A stretch of 64,000 nt of DNA, from positions 1-64,000 of the forward strand of contig NZ_SJPE01000007.1 in assembly GCF_004329815.1 (NCBI RefSeq), in the 5' to 3' direction. This document shows positions 45,447 to 52,694 of the stretch, one piece after another. The notes beneath the pieces are model-generated. The model worked only from the letters and a program-made list of their open reading frames with translations, ran no database searches and was not told the DNA's origin. This stretch comes from Flavobacterium silvisoli. Its GTDB lineage: Bacteria; Bacteroidota; Bacteroidia; Flavobacteriales; Flavobacteriaceae. Position 1 is the first letter of the stretch. Each line of letters opens with the position of its first letter. Position numbers and translations under genes: made by a program.

Positions 45447-45476
45447 CAAAGATAGCTTAATTTGACAATGAGGCAA
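45447..45476 (-). promoter_or_regulatory. Promoter of the second ABC-F gene
   Basis: Minus strand: TTG (plus 45476-45474), 19-nt spacer, TATCTTTG (plus 45454-45447), 69 bp upstream of the start. Confidence 0.75.
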
Positions 45477-45537
45477 TTATTCTTCTGCTCTGTTGATGAG
45501 AAGAAAAAACAATAGTATTCAGATTTTATCAAATCAT

Positions 45538-45753
45538 TTAAAGACTCATCCGAAAAGCTTCGAGCACCGGACTGGCTTTGCCGTAATCTACTTCCTGAAT
45601 AAACAGTTCTACTGGTTTAGCTGTTGAAATACTGGGCAACACATTGGCCTGATTATTGGCTCTGAGGACCACAGTAATATTGGCTTCTTCCAATCTTTGT
45701 TTTAACGTAACGGCCAAGATTTCTTCTCCTGAGAATATTTTTATTAAGCCCAT
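45538..45753 (-). CDS. DUF2007-type small protein
   Basis: 71 residues from ATG 45753 (MGLIKIFSGEEILAVTLKQR); a frame opening at 45819 would run into the upstream gene. The pattern, with GLIKIFSGEEILAVTLKQRL, then NITVVLRANNQAN and a C-terminal ELFIQEVDYGKA, matches the DUF2007 'putative signal transducing' fold (ferredoxin-like). No function is established. It lies 34 bp downstream of the half-helicase gene and is probably co-transcribed. Confidence 0.78.
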   Translation of the reverse strand: MGLIKIFSGEEILAVTLKQRLEEANITVVLRANNQANVLPSISTAKPVELFIQEVDYGKASPVLEAFRMSL

Positions 45754-45787
45754 TTTTTTAGTAATTAAATTATATAAATTGTAATGA

Positions 45788-46402
45788 CTACTCCTCCATT
45801 TCGAAAAAAAGTGGTTCAATCATTATTTTATCTGCCAAAACTTCTACCCTTTCTGTGATTTGCGAACAAAAGAACAAACGTTGCGTTTTTTCGATACTCA
45901 TAGAGAGTCGCTGTACTATAGCATCATGGCGCAAACGGAAAAGCACATCGGCATCGTCTATAACAAACATTTTTATGGTATTGATATTGAAACCGGCTGA
46001 AGAGAACATAGCATTAATTTTATTGGGCGTTCCAATCAACACATCCAGTCCCATTGAAATGACGTTTTTATCATAATCGATATCGCCTTTGTCGTGCACA
46101 CCCAAGATGCTTAAGTCGGTATAGGTTCCGTATTTTAAAAACATTTCTTCCATTTCCATCACTTTTTCTTTGGTTTCAACGATGATGAGTGCCCGGGTGC
46201 TTTCGCCTTGCGATTTTTCCAATCGTTGAAGGACATTTAAAACGATGGTCGTAGTCTTGCCGGTTCCTCCGGGAGATTGTATCACGGCATCGGCGCCACT
46301 TTTGATGGTTGAAAAAGTTTCCTGTTGCATTTCATTGGCTTCGGTCAATCCGTTTTCGATGAGTGCTTTTTGCAGGTTGGGGTTTATTTTTTTTAAATTC
46401 AT
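45788..46402 (-). CDS. Half-length DEAD-box-like protein (first RecA domain only)
   Basis: 204 residues from ATG 46402 (MNLKKINPNLQKAL). It covers only the N-terminal RecA-like domain of a DEAD-box helicase: Q-motif area MQQETFSTI, motif I SPGGTGKTTTIV, motif Ib-like GTPNKINAM, motif II VIDDADVLF (DDAD for DEAD), motif III FCSQIT (SQI for SAT). The second RecA domain with motifs IV-VI is missing and no frame downstream supplies it. It can probably bind ATP and RNA but cannot be a complete helicase. It is intact, not a visible frameshift product. Confidence 0.85.
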   Translation of the reverse strand: MNLKKINPNLQKALIENGLTEANEMQQETFSTIKSGADAVIQSPGGTGKTTTIVLNVLQRLEKSQGESTRALIIVETKEKVMEMEEMFLKYGTYTDLSILGVHDKGDIDYDKNVISMGLDVLIGTPNKINAMFSSAGFNINTIKMFVIDDADVLFRLRHDAIVQRLSMSIEKTQRLFFCSQITERVEVLADKIMIEPLFFEMEE

Positions 46403-46445
46403 TTTATTGGCTTTTAGCTTTAGCAAAAATGCTGATGGCTACTAT

Positions 46446-47609
46446 TTATTTTGATGCAAACAAGGTTACATCGGTTTCTGATATTTCGTTACCCCCAAGA
46501 ATGATAAGTCTTTCGACTACATTTCTCAGTTCGCGTATGTTACCCGTCCAGTCGTATTCCTGAAGCAGTTTAACCGCATCTTTCGAAAAAGATTTCGGAG
46601 CATTTCCTTGTTCTTCAGCAATTTTTACGGCAAAGTGTTCTATCAATAACGGGATGTCGTCTCTTCTGTCGTTTAATGCCGGAACTTTGATTAAAATCAC
46701 AGCTAAACGGTGGTATAAATCTTCGCGGAAACGTCCTTCGGCTATTTCTTTTTTCAGGTCTTTATTAGTTGCGGCAATTACCCGGACATTGATTTTGATG
46801 TCTTTATCAGCACCGACCCTTTGAATCAGACTTTCCTGTAAAGCGCGCAATACTTTGGCCTGAGCCGAAAGACTCATATCGCCAATTTCATCAAGAAAAA
46901 TTGTTCCTCCATCAGCCGCTTCAAATTTTCCTGCGCGGTCTTTAACGGCTGAAGTAAAGGCTCCTTTCACATGACCGAACAATTCGCTTTCTATCAATTC
47001 TGATGGAATGGCGGCGCAGTTTACCTCAATCATGGGTGCATGAGCCCGTTCACTTTTTTCGTGCAGTTGATGGGCAACCAATTCTTTTCCGGTTCCGTTG
47101 GGGCCTGTTATGAGAACGCGGGCATCGGTTTGAGCTACTTTTTCAATCATTTGTTTGATCTGATTGATGGGCTCACTTTGGCCTATGATTTCATAGTTTT
47201 TGGAAACTTTTTTCTTGAGGATTTTGTTCTCGACCACCAATTGCTTTTTGTCTAAAGCATTGCGAACGGTATTGAGTAAACGGTTCAAATCGGGTGGTTT
47301 GGAAATGTAATCGAAGGCTCCGAGACGCATGGTGTTGACTGCCGTTTCCAAATCGCCGTGACCGGAAATCATGACCATGGGGATTTCAGGTTTTATTTTT
47401 TTGACCGCTTCAAGCAGTTCTTCGCCGTTCATTTTGGGCATTTTGATGTCGCACAATACCAAATCGTAATCTTCGGCTTTGATTTTTTCAAATCCTTGTT
47501 TGCCGTCTTCGGCTTCGTCAACTGTATAAGTATCGCTTTCTTCGGTAAGTATTTTGACCAATACTCTTCGGATGGAAGCTTCGTCTTCGATGATTAATAT
47601 TTTAGGCAT
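46446..47609 (-). CDS. Sigma-54-type (NtrC family) response regulator without HTH
   Basis: 387 residues: receiver domain (~1-120, phospho-Asp54 in VLCDIKMPKMNG), AAA+ domain (~140-375) with GPNGTGKELVA (Walker A), KGAFTSAVKDR in the place of the GAFTGA loop, and GTIFLDEIGDM (Walker B). It ends NVVERLIILGGNEISETDVT with no Fis-type DNA-binding domain. Such HTH-less forms are known in Bacteroidetes. They should activate sigma-54 promoters without a specific enhancer site or with a partner. Heptad repeats lie upstream (47653-47690). Confidence 0.9.
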   Translation of the reverse strand: MPKILIIEDEASIRRVLVKILTEESDTYTVDEAEDGKQGFEKIKAEDYDLVLCDIKMPKMNGEELLEAVKKIKPEIPMVMISGHGDLETAVNTMRLGAFDYISKPPDLNRLLNTVRNALDKKQLVVENKILKKKVSKNYEIIGQSEPINQIKQMIEKVAQTDARVLITGPNGTGKELVAHQLHEKSERAHAPMIEVNCAAIPSELIESELFGHVKGAFTSAVKDRAGKFEAADGGTIFLDEIGDMSLSAQAKVLRALQESLIQRVGADKDIKINVRVIAATNKDLKKEIAEGRFREDLYHRLAVILIKVPALNDRRDDIPLLIEHFAVKIAEEQGNAPKSFSKDAVKLLQEYDWTGNIRELRNVVERLIILGGNEISETDVTLFASK

Positions 47610-47652
47610 GTTTTTTTGGTTGATAGTTGGTGGTGGTTGGTTAATATCTTTA

Positions 47653-47690
47653 TTCCTAATTCCTAATTCCTAATTCCTAATTCCTAATTC
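47653..47690. repeat. Heptad-period repeat between the NtrC-type gene and panB
   Basis: Five tandem copies of TTCCTAA (plus strand) in the divergent gap, 40-80 bp upstream of the NtrC-type start. Identical unit to 29302-29333 and 14099-14118. Confidence 0.85.
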
Positions 47691-47707
47691 TTTCACGGTT
47701 GGCTGTT

Positions 47708-47787
47708 TAGCCCCGATGGGAGTGGCTACCGTGTAGCGCGGACAGCGGGAATATGGTTTACTCAGAGCCCGAACCATACGCTCCTGA
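47708..47787 (-). repeat. Dispersed structured element, copy D
   Basis: Minus strand: TCAGGAGCGTATGGTTCGGG, then ATTCCCGCTGTCCGCGC, GCTAC-ACG-GTAGC, CACTCCC, ATCGGGGCTA. Unlike the other four copies it does not follow a gene end. It lies in a gap between two divergent starts, 18 bp after a heptad array. Confidence 0.82.
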
Positions 47788-47873
47788 CTTTGGAGACAAA
47801 AATAAGATAATTTCGCATTGGACGCTGCATCCGAAATAGATTTAATACTTTTACAGTTCCAAAACGAACACTT

Positions 47874-48692
47874 ATGTCAACTGCAAAAAAAGATTATAAA
47901 AGAATTACGACCAAGTCCTTATTTGACATGAAAGCCAACGGTGAGAAGATTTCGATGCTGACGGCTTATGATTATACTATGGCTAAAATTGTTGACTCGG
48001 CCGGAGTTGATGTGATTTTGGTGGGTGACTCGGCCAGTAATGTGATGGCAGGACACGAGACCACTTTACCGATTACATTGGACCAAATGATTTACCATGC
48101 TTCCTCTGTAGTAAGAGCGATTGACAGAGCTTTGGTCGTGGTGGATTTGCCGTTTGGAAGTTACCAATCGGACCCGAAAGAAGCTTTGCGCTCAGCCATC
48201 AGAATCATGAAAGAAAGCGGCGGACATGCGGTAAAACTGGAAGGCGGAAGTGAAATTAAAGAAAGTATCAAACGCATCCTGAACGCGGGAATTCCGGTTA
48301 TGGGTCATTTGGGTTTGACGCCACAATCGATTTACAAATTCGGAACCTATACAGTAAGAGCCAAAGAAGAAGCCGAAGCGGAAAAACTATTGGAAGATGC
48401 TAAATTATTAGAAAGAATTGGTTGTTTTGCCTTGGTATTGGAGAAAATCCCGGCGGCCTTGGCCGAGAGAGTGGCTAAGACCATTTCGATTCCGGTGATT
48501 GGCATTGGTGCCGGTGGCGGAGTGGACGGACAGGTTTTGGTGATTCACGATATGTTGGGCATGAACAACGAATTCAGTCCGAGATTTTTACGCCGTTACA
48601 TGAACTTGTACGAAGGAATGACCCAAGCTATCGGACAATATGTGGAGGATGTAAAATCGCAGGATTTCCCGAATAAGAATGAGCAGTATTAA
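47874..48692 (+). CDS. panB: 3-methyl-2-oxobutanoate hydroxymethyltransferase (ketopantoate hydroxymethyltransferase)
   Basis: 272 residues. PanB makes ketopantoate from 2-oxoisovalerate and methylene-THF, the first step to pantothenate and CoA. Motifs: [39 protein letters not shown] (metal Asp), [38 protein letters not shown] and [18 protein letters not shown] (catalytic Glu region). Length is normal. It is followed on the same strand by a four-helix-bundle gene and rluA-type gene with very short gaps. No other pantothenate gene is near. Confidence 0.96.
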   Translation: MSTAKKDYKRITTKSLFDMKANGEKISMLTAYDYTMAKIVDSAGVDVILVGDSASNVMAGHETTLPITLDQMIYHASSVVRAIDRALVVVDLPFGSYQSDPKEALRSAIRIMKESGGHAVKLEGGSEIKESIKRILNAGIPVMGHLGLTPQSIYKFGTYTVRAKEEAEAEKLLEDAKLLERIGCFALVLEKIPAALAERVAKTISIPVIGIGAGGGVDGQVLVIHDMLGMNNEFSPRFLRRYMNLYEGMTQAIGQYVEDVKSQDFPNKNEQY

Positions 48693-48694
48693 TT

Positions 48695-48729
48695 CAGATT
48701 GTTAGATTTTTAGATTATCAGATTGTTAG
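48695..48729 (+). repeat. Left arm of the inverted repeat around the four-helix-bundle gene
   Basis: CAGATTGTTAGATTTTTAGA, then TTATCAGATTGTTAG. It contains the 12-mer CAGATTGTTAGA twice (48695-48706, 48719-48730). Its reverse complement resembles the right arm at 49084-49117. It begins 3 bp after the panB stop. Confidence 0.8.
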
Positions 48730-48733
48730 AAAT

Positions 48734-49087
48734 ATGCATAGATTTAAAGATTTAGAAATTTGGAAATTAAGTCGCTTGTTTTGCTCACAAATATATTCTG
48801 TAACAGCTCATTTCCCCGATAGTGAGAAATTCGGCTTAACAAATCAGTTAAGAAGAGCTTCCGTTTCTATTCCATCGAATATAGCTGAAGGCTGTTCGAG
48901 GATAAGCAACAAAGAATTCTCAAGATTTCTCGAAATTGCAATAGGTTCTGTTTATGAAATAGAAACACAGTTATTAATCGCTTTTGATTTGGGATACATC
49001 AATCAAATAGAGCTAGATAAATTAGTTCATGATTTGGACATCATTATCAAAATGACAACGAAATTCCGTTCCAGATTAATTGTCTGA
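48734..49087 (+). CDS. Four-helix-bundle protein (S23/IVS-encoded family)
   Basis: 117 residues, four amphipathic helices. It has the family pattern FKDLEIWKLSRLFCSQIYSV near the N-terminus, LTNQLRRASVSIPSNIAEGC in the middle (the most conserved segment), FSRFLEIAIGSVYEIETQLL, and a final helix KLVHDLDIIIKMTTKFRSRL. Members were first found in intervening sequences of 23S rRNA and occur as single genes in Bacteroidetes. The structure is a pentamer in solved relatives; no molecular role is settled. The gene is bracketed by inverted repeats and fills the panB-rluA gap. Confidence 0.92.
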   Translation: MHRFKDLEIWKLSRLFCSQIYSVTAHFPDSEKFGLTNQLRRASVSIPSNIAEGCSRISNKEFSRFLEIAIGSVYEIETQLLIAFDLGYINQIELDKLVHDLDIIIKMTTKFRSRLIV

Positions 49088-49117
49088 TAATCCAACAATC
49101 AAAAAATCCAACAATCG
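49084..49117 (+). repeat. Right arm of the inverted repeat around the four-helix-bundle gene
   Basis: CTGATAATCCAACAATCAAA, then AAATCCAACAATCG. Its reverse complement matches the left arm over ATTGTTrGATTTTT and GATTATCAG with an 8-nt insertion. It overlaps the stop codon of the four-helix-bundle gene and ends 3 bp before the TTG start of the next gene. Confidence 0.8.
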
Positions 49118-49120
49118 ATT

Positions 49121-49810
49121 TTGAAAATAGTCTCAACTAAAGAAAACCTACAGGTTCTTCACGAAGACAACCATATAATTGTGGTGAACAAGCGTGTCGG
49201 CGATATTGTACAAGGCGATAAAACCGGCGACAAACCCCTTTCTGAAGTGGTTAAGGAATACATCAAAGAAAAATACAACAAACCCGGAGAAGTATTTCTT
49301 GGAGTTGTTCATCGGCTGGACAGACCAACCACCGGAATAGTTGTTTTTGCCCGCACCAGTAAAGCTCTGACACGTTTAAACGAATTGTTCAGCAACAGAG
49401 AAACTAAAAAAACCTATTGGGCTGTAGTCAAGAATAAACCACCCAAAACAGAAGATACGCTTGTACATTATTTGAAACGCAACGAAAAAAACAATACTTC
49501 CAAAGCGCATTTGAAAGAAGTTCCCGGAAGTAAAAAAGCCAGTCTTGATTATACCATCATCAAAGAATTAGACCATTATTTCGCCTTAGAAATCAATCTG
49601 CACACCGGAAGGCACCATCAAATCAGAGCGCAACTAGCGGCTATTGGTTGTCCTATTAAAGGAGATTTAAAATATGGATTTGACCGCAGCAATCCTGATG
49701 GAGGGATTCATCTGCATGCACGGAAATTGGTATTTATCCACCCCGTCAACAAAGAAACTCTTGAAATTACGGCTCCCACACCAAAAGATGTTATTTGGAA
49801 TTTGATTTAA
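49121..49810 (+). CDS. RluA family pseudouridine synthase
   Basis: 229 residues, the catalytic domain only, without an S4 domain. The catalytic Asp is in VHRLDRPTTGIVVFAR (~Asp68). Other motifs are VLHEDNHIIVVNK, KTYWAVVKNKPPK and LHTGRHHQIRAQLAAIGCPI. The start is TTG 49121, giving MKIVSTKENLQVLHED, which fits the family N-terminus; no ATG occurs before the conserved part. Target (23S rRNA or tRNA uridine) cannot be told. The right inverted repeat abuts its start, so the element forms its 5' leader. Confidence 0.92.
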   Translation: MKIVSTKENLQVLHEDNHIIVVNKRVGDIVQGDKTGDKPLSEVVKEYIKEKYNKPGEVFLGVVHRLDRPTTGIVVFARTSKALTRLNELFSNRETKKTYWAVVKNKPPKTEDTLVHYLKRNEKNNTSKAHLKEVPGSKKASLDYTIIKELDHYFALEINLHTGRHHQIRAQLAAIGCPIKGDLKYGFDRSNPDGGIHLHARKLVFIHPVNKETLEITAPTPKDVIWNLI

Positions 49811-49861
49811 AAGTAAAATTGTATATTTACTTTTGATTTTTAATCCAAATGACTTCCTACT

Positions 49862-51199
49862 ATGAAAAAAACCATTGTAACCCTTGGCCTTCTTATGGGT
49901 TTTAGTGCTTTTGCACAAGACCATTTCTCCGGGATGAGTACCTCAAACCGAGTTGGCATTTTAAACGGAGCCATGAATCCTGCCGAATTTGTTAACCTCT
50001 CAAAACGATTTGAAGTTAATATTTACGGCCTCAGTTTCAATGTAGCCAACAATAAAATTGGTTTCAGCGACATCAGTTCGGATGCTAATTTTGAAGAACT
50101 GCTTTTTAAAGGCACCGATCCGGTTGATGCCCGTGTTGATGCCGAAATTTTAGGCCCGGGTTTTGCCATGAAATGGATGAAATGGGGATTCGCTATTACT
50201 ACCAAAGCACATGCTAATTTCAACATTACCGATGTGGATCCGGATATTGGGAAAGCGATTACCAACGATAATTTTGTACTCACTAATATCCCATTGAACA
50301 GCACCAACAATCAGCGTTTGAACGGAGTAGCCTATGGTGAGTTGGGACTATCAGCCGCCCGCAGTTTATTTGAAAACGATAAGCACAGTTTCAGTGCCGG
50401 ATTAACCCTTAAATTTTTATTTCCGGGGACTTATTCCAACTTTGGTTTGGCTAATCTGAATGGTCAAATTAGTGAAGGTCCTACCGGAGCATACCTAACC
50501 ACCAACTCACCGGCCACATTGAATATTGCTTATTCGGGTAATTTGGCTGATAGTTTCACTAACTTCAGCGATTATGGTAAATCTATTTTTGGAGGATTGA
50601 ATGGAACGGCTATCGATATTGGTTTCAATTACCAATGGAAAGGCGGCAGCAAAGACTATAAAATTAATGCCGGATTGGCTTTCAAAAATATGGGAAGCAT
50701 GACTTTTAAAGACGGTAATAACCAATCAACTAATTACATTTTTGACACCCAAGAACCCGGCCCTTTAGATTTGAGTCAATTTGATGGAGTTGACAACTTA
50801 AAAGAAGTAGAAGAAATTTTATCGACTAATGGGTATATTACAAAAACCACAGGTGGAAAGGATTTTAAAGTAAAATTACCAGCAATGATTAATTTGTATG
50901 CTGATTTTAAAATTGTCCCAAAATTCTACGTATCGGGGTTTTTACAACAAAAACTACAGGATAATGAAGGCAATGACCAAATCACAACAGTCAATACATT
51001 TACCGTGACACCGCGATTTAATATTGGTTTCTTTGAAGCATTTTTACCGGTAAATAACAATGAAATTTCAGGGACTAATGTAGGTCTCGGATTCCGATTC
51101 AGAGGATTTTACTTAGGTTCAGGCTCTATGGTAACGGCTTTAATCAACGACAGCAAACAAGCCGACATATACACCGGTTTCCGTTGGGCATTTCTGTAA
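49862..51199 (+). CDS. DUF5723 family protein, probably outer membrane
   Basis: 445 residues with a signal peptide (MKKTIVTLGLLMGFSAFAQ). The body has alternating strands with many Asn, Gly and Phe, segments such as GVAYGELGLSAARSLFENDK and KINAGLAFKNMGSMTFKDGN, and a C-terminal strand ending in an aromatic pattern (IYTGFRWAFL) typical of outer-membrane beta-barrels. It matches DUF5723 of Bacteroidetes. Function is unknown. Barrel is inferred from pattern. Confidence 0.82.
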   Translation: MKKTIVTLGLLMGFSAFAQDHFSGMSTSNRVGILNGAMNPAEFVNLSKRFEVNIYGLSFNVANNKIGFSDISSDANFEELLFKGTDPVDARVDAEILGPGFAMKWMKWGFAITTKAHANFNITDVDPDIGKAITNDNFVLTNIPLNSTNNQRLNGVAYGELGLSAARSLFENDKHSFSAGLTLKFLFPGTYSNFGLANLNGQISEGPTGAYLTTNSPATLNIAYSGNLADSFTNFSDYGKSIFGGLNGTAIDIGFNYQWKGGSKDYKINAGLAFKNMGSMTFKDGNNQSTNYIFDTQEPGPLDLSQFDGVDNLKEVEEILSTNGYITKTTGGKDFKVKLPAMINLYADFKIVPKFYVSGFLQQKLQDNEGNDQITTVNTFTVTPRFNIGFFEAFLPVNNNEISGTNVGLGFRFRGFYLGSGSMVTALINDSKQADIYTGFRWAFL

Positions 51200-51251
51200 A
51201 CCGAATACCCTATTTATTGGCTAAAAAACTAATCGGGCTAACTGAACCAAA

Positions 51252-52583
51252 ATGAATTTTATATCGGACATCCATTTCAGAAAGCAAGCCTTACTAAAAC
51301 TACTACATGCTGTTCAGATGCATGAAGAAGCTATTATCAAAGCGCTTTACGATGATTTTAAAAAACCGGCGTTTGAAACGGTGGTTACCGAAACTGCCTA
51401 TACACTTGCCGAACTCAGCCATACTATTAAAAACATTCATAAATGGGCAAAACCGCAAACGGTTTTGCCCTCTTTTTTAAATTTTCCTTCTACAGATTAC
51501 ATCTACAAAGAACCTTATGGGAAAGTACTGATTATAGCGCCTTGGAATTATCCTTTTCAATTGGTGATGTCGCCTTTGATAGCTGCCTTAGCTGCCGGAA
51601 ACCAAGTGGTGGTTAAACCTTCCGAATTGACGCCTAATACTTCGCAAATTATTGCCAAAATCATAAGCGAAACTTTTGATAAAAACCATGTAGAATGTGT
51701 CTTGGGCGGTGTTGAAACGGCACAACAACTTTTGGCGCAACGTTGGAATTACATCTTCTTTACCGGAAGTCCAGCCGTCGGAAAAATAGTAGCACAAGCT
51801 GCCGCCGAGAATTTAACGCCCGTTACCTTGGAACTCGGGGGTAAAAATCCGTGTATCGTTGATGAAAATGTCAATCTGAAACTAGCTGCCAAGCGCATCG
51901 TTTGGGGAAAATTTATCAATGCCGGTCAAACTTGTATTGCTCCCGATTACATTTTGGCGCATCAAAGCATCAAAAGTGAACTAATTCGGTTTCTGATTGA
52001 TGAAATAACTCTTGCATATGGCGACAATCCTGAAGCCTCTCCTGATTTTGCACGCATTATCAATGCTAAAAACCACCAGCGGTTAGTTTCTTTACTTGAA
52101 AACGAAACCGTTATTTTCGGAGGAAAAAGTAATCCTGAAGATTGTTATCTGTCTCCGACTCTTTTGGATGAGCCCAACTTAGACAGTCCGGTGATGAGGG
52201 GTGAAATTTTCGGGCCTATACTCCCGGTTTTGAGTTATGAAACCGAGACCGATTTGGAGCGTATCATCGGATTATATGAAAAGCCACTCTCGTTGTACAT
52301 CTTTTCAAAAAACAGCCAATTTGCGGAGAAGATGATTCGGAGGTTTTCATTTGGCGGAGGCTGTGTGAATGATACTGTGATTCATTTTGCTAATAAAAGA
52401 TTGCCTTTTGGCGGTGTCGGTCAAAGCGGTATGGGTGCTTATCATGGCAAACGCTCTTTTGATACATTTTCACACCTCAAACCGATTGTAAAAAAAGCCA
52501 ACTGGCTCGACATTCCTTTCAGGTATGCTCCCTATCAAGGCAAACTTCTTTTGATAAAAAAGATAATGAAATGGTTTTCCTGA
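51252..52583 (+). CDS. Aldehyde dehydrogenase, class 3-like
   Basis: 443 residues, short form of NAD(P)-dependent aldehyde dehydrogenase that resembles class 3/fatty aldehyde dehydrogenases. Motifs: IIAPWNYPFQL (N169-type Asn), VVKPSELTPNTS, FTGSPAVGKIVAQAAAENLT, catalytic Glu in LELGGKNPCIV, catalytic Cys in NAGQTCIAPDY, and EIFGPILPVL. A C-terminal basic, hydrophobic end (LLLIKKIMKWFS) may touch the membrane. No partner gene is evident. Confidence 0.93.
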   Translation: MNFISDIHFRKQALLKLLHAVQMHEEAIIKALYDDFKKPAFETVVTETAYTLAELSHTIKNIHKWAKPQTVLPSFLNFPSTDYIYKEPYGKVLIIAPWNYPFQLVMSPLIAALAAGNQVVVKPSELTPNTSQIIAKIISETFDKNHVECVLGGVETAQQLLAQRWNYIFFTGSPAVGKIVAQAAAENLTPVTLELGGKNPCIVDENVNLKLAAKRIVWGKFINAGQTCIAPDYILAHQSIKSELIRFLIDEITLAYGDNPEASPDFARIINAKNHQRLVSLLENETVIFGGKSNPEDCYLSPTLLDEPNLDSPVMRGEIFGPILPVLSYETETDLERIIGLYEKPLSLYIFSKNSQFAEKMIRRFSFGGGCVNDTVIHFANKRLPFGGVGQSGMGAYHGKRSFDTFSHLKPIVKKANWLDIPFRYAPYQGKLLLIKKIMKWFS

Positions 52584-52694
52584 TTGCTAAAAATATGATA
52601 GTTACTTGGTGATGTATTTCTATTTTTATGTATATTGGAGCAGAAAATGAATAACCCTAAACGGAATCGTCTAATTGGATAAAACTACATCACT

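Noticed and set aside
45788-46402. Half-helicase as a frameshifted pseudogene
   Set aside because: The frame is clean, the stop is followed by an ordinary intergenic stretch and a DUF2007 gene, and no second RecA lobe remnant is visible in any frame downstream.
48734-49087. Four-helix-bundle protein as ribosomal protein S23 proper
   Set aside because: The family name 'S23' is historical; the gene lies outside rRNA and there is no evidence that it is a ribosomal subunit protein.
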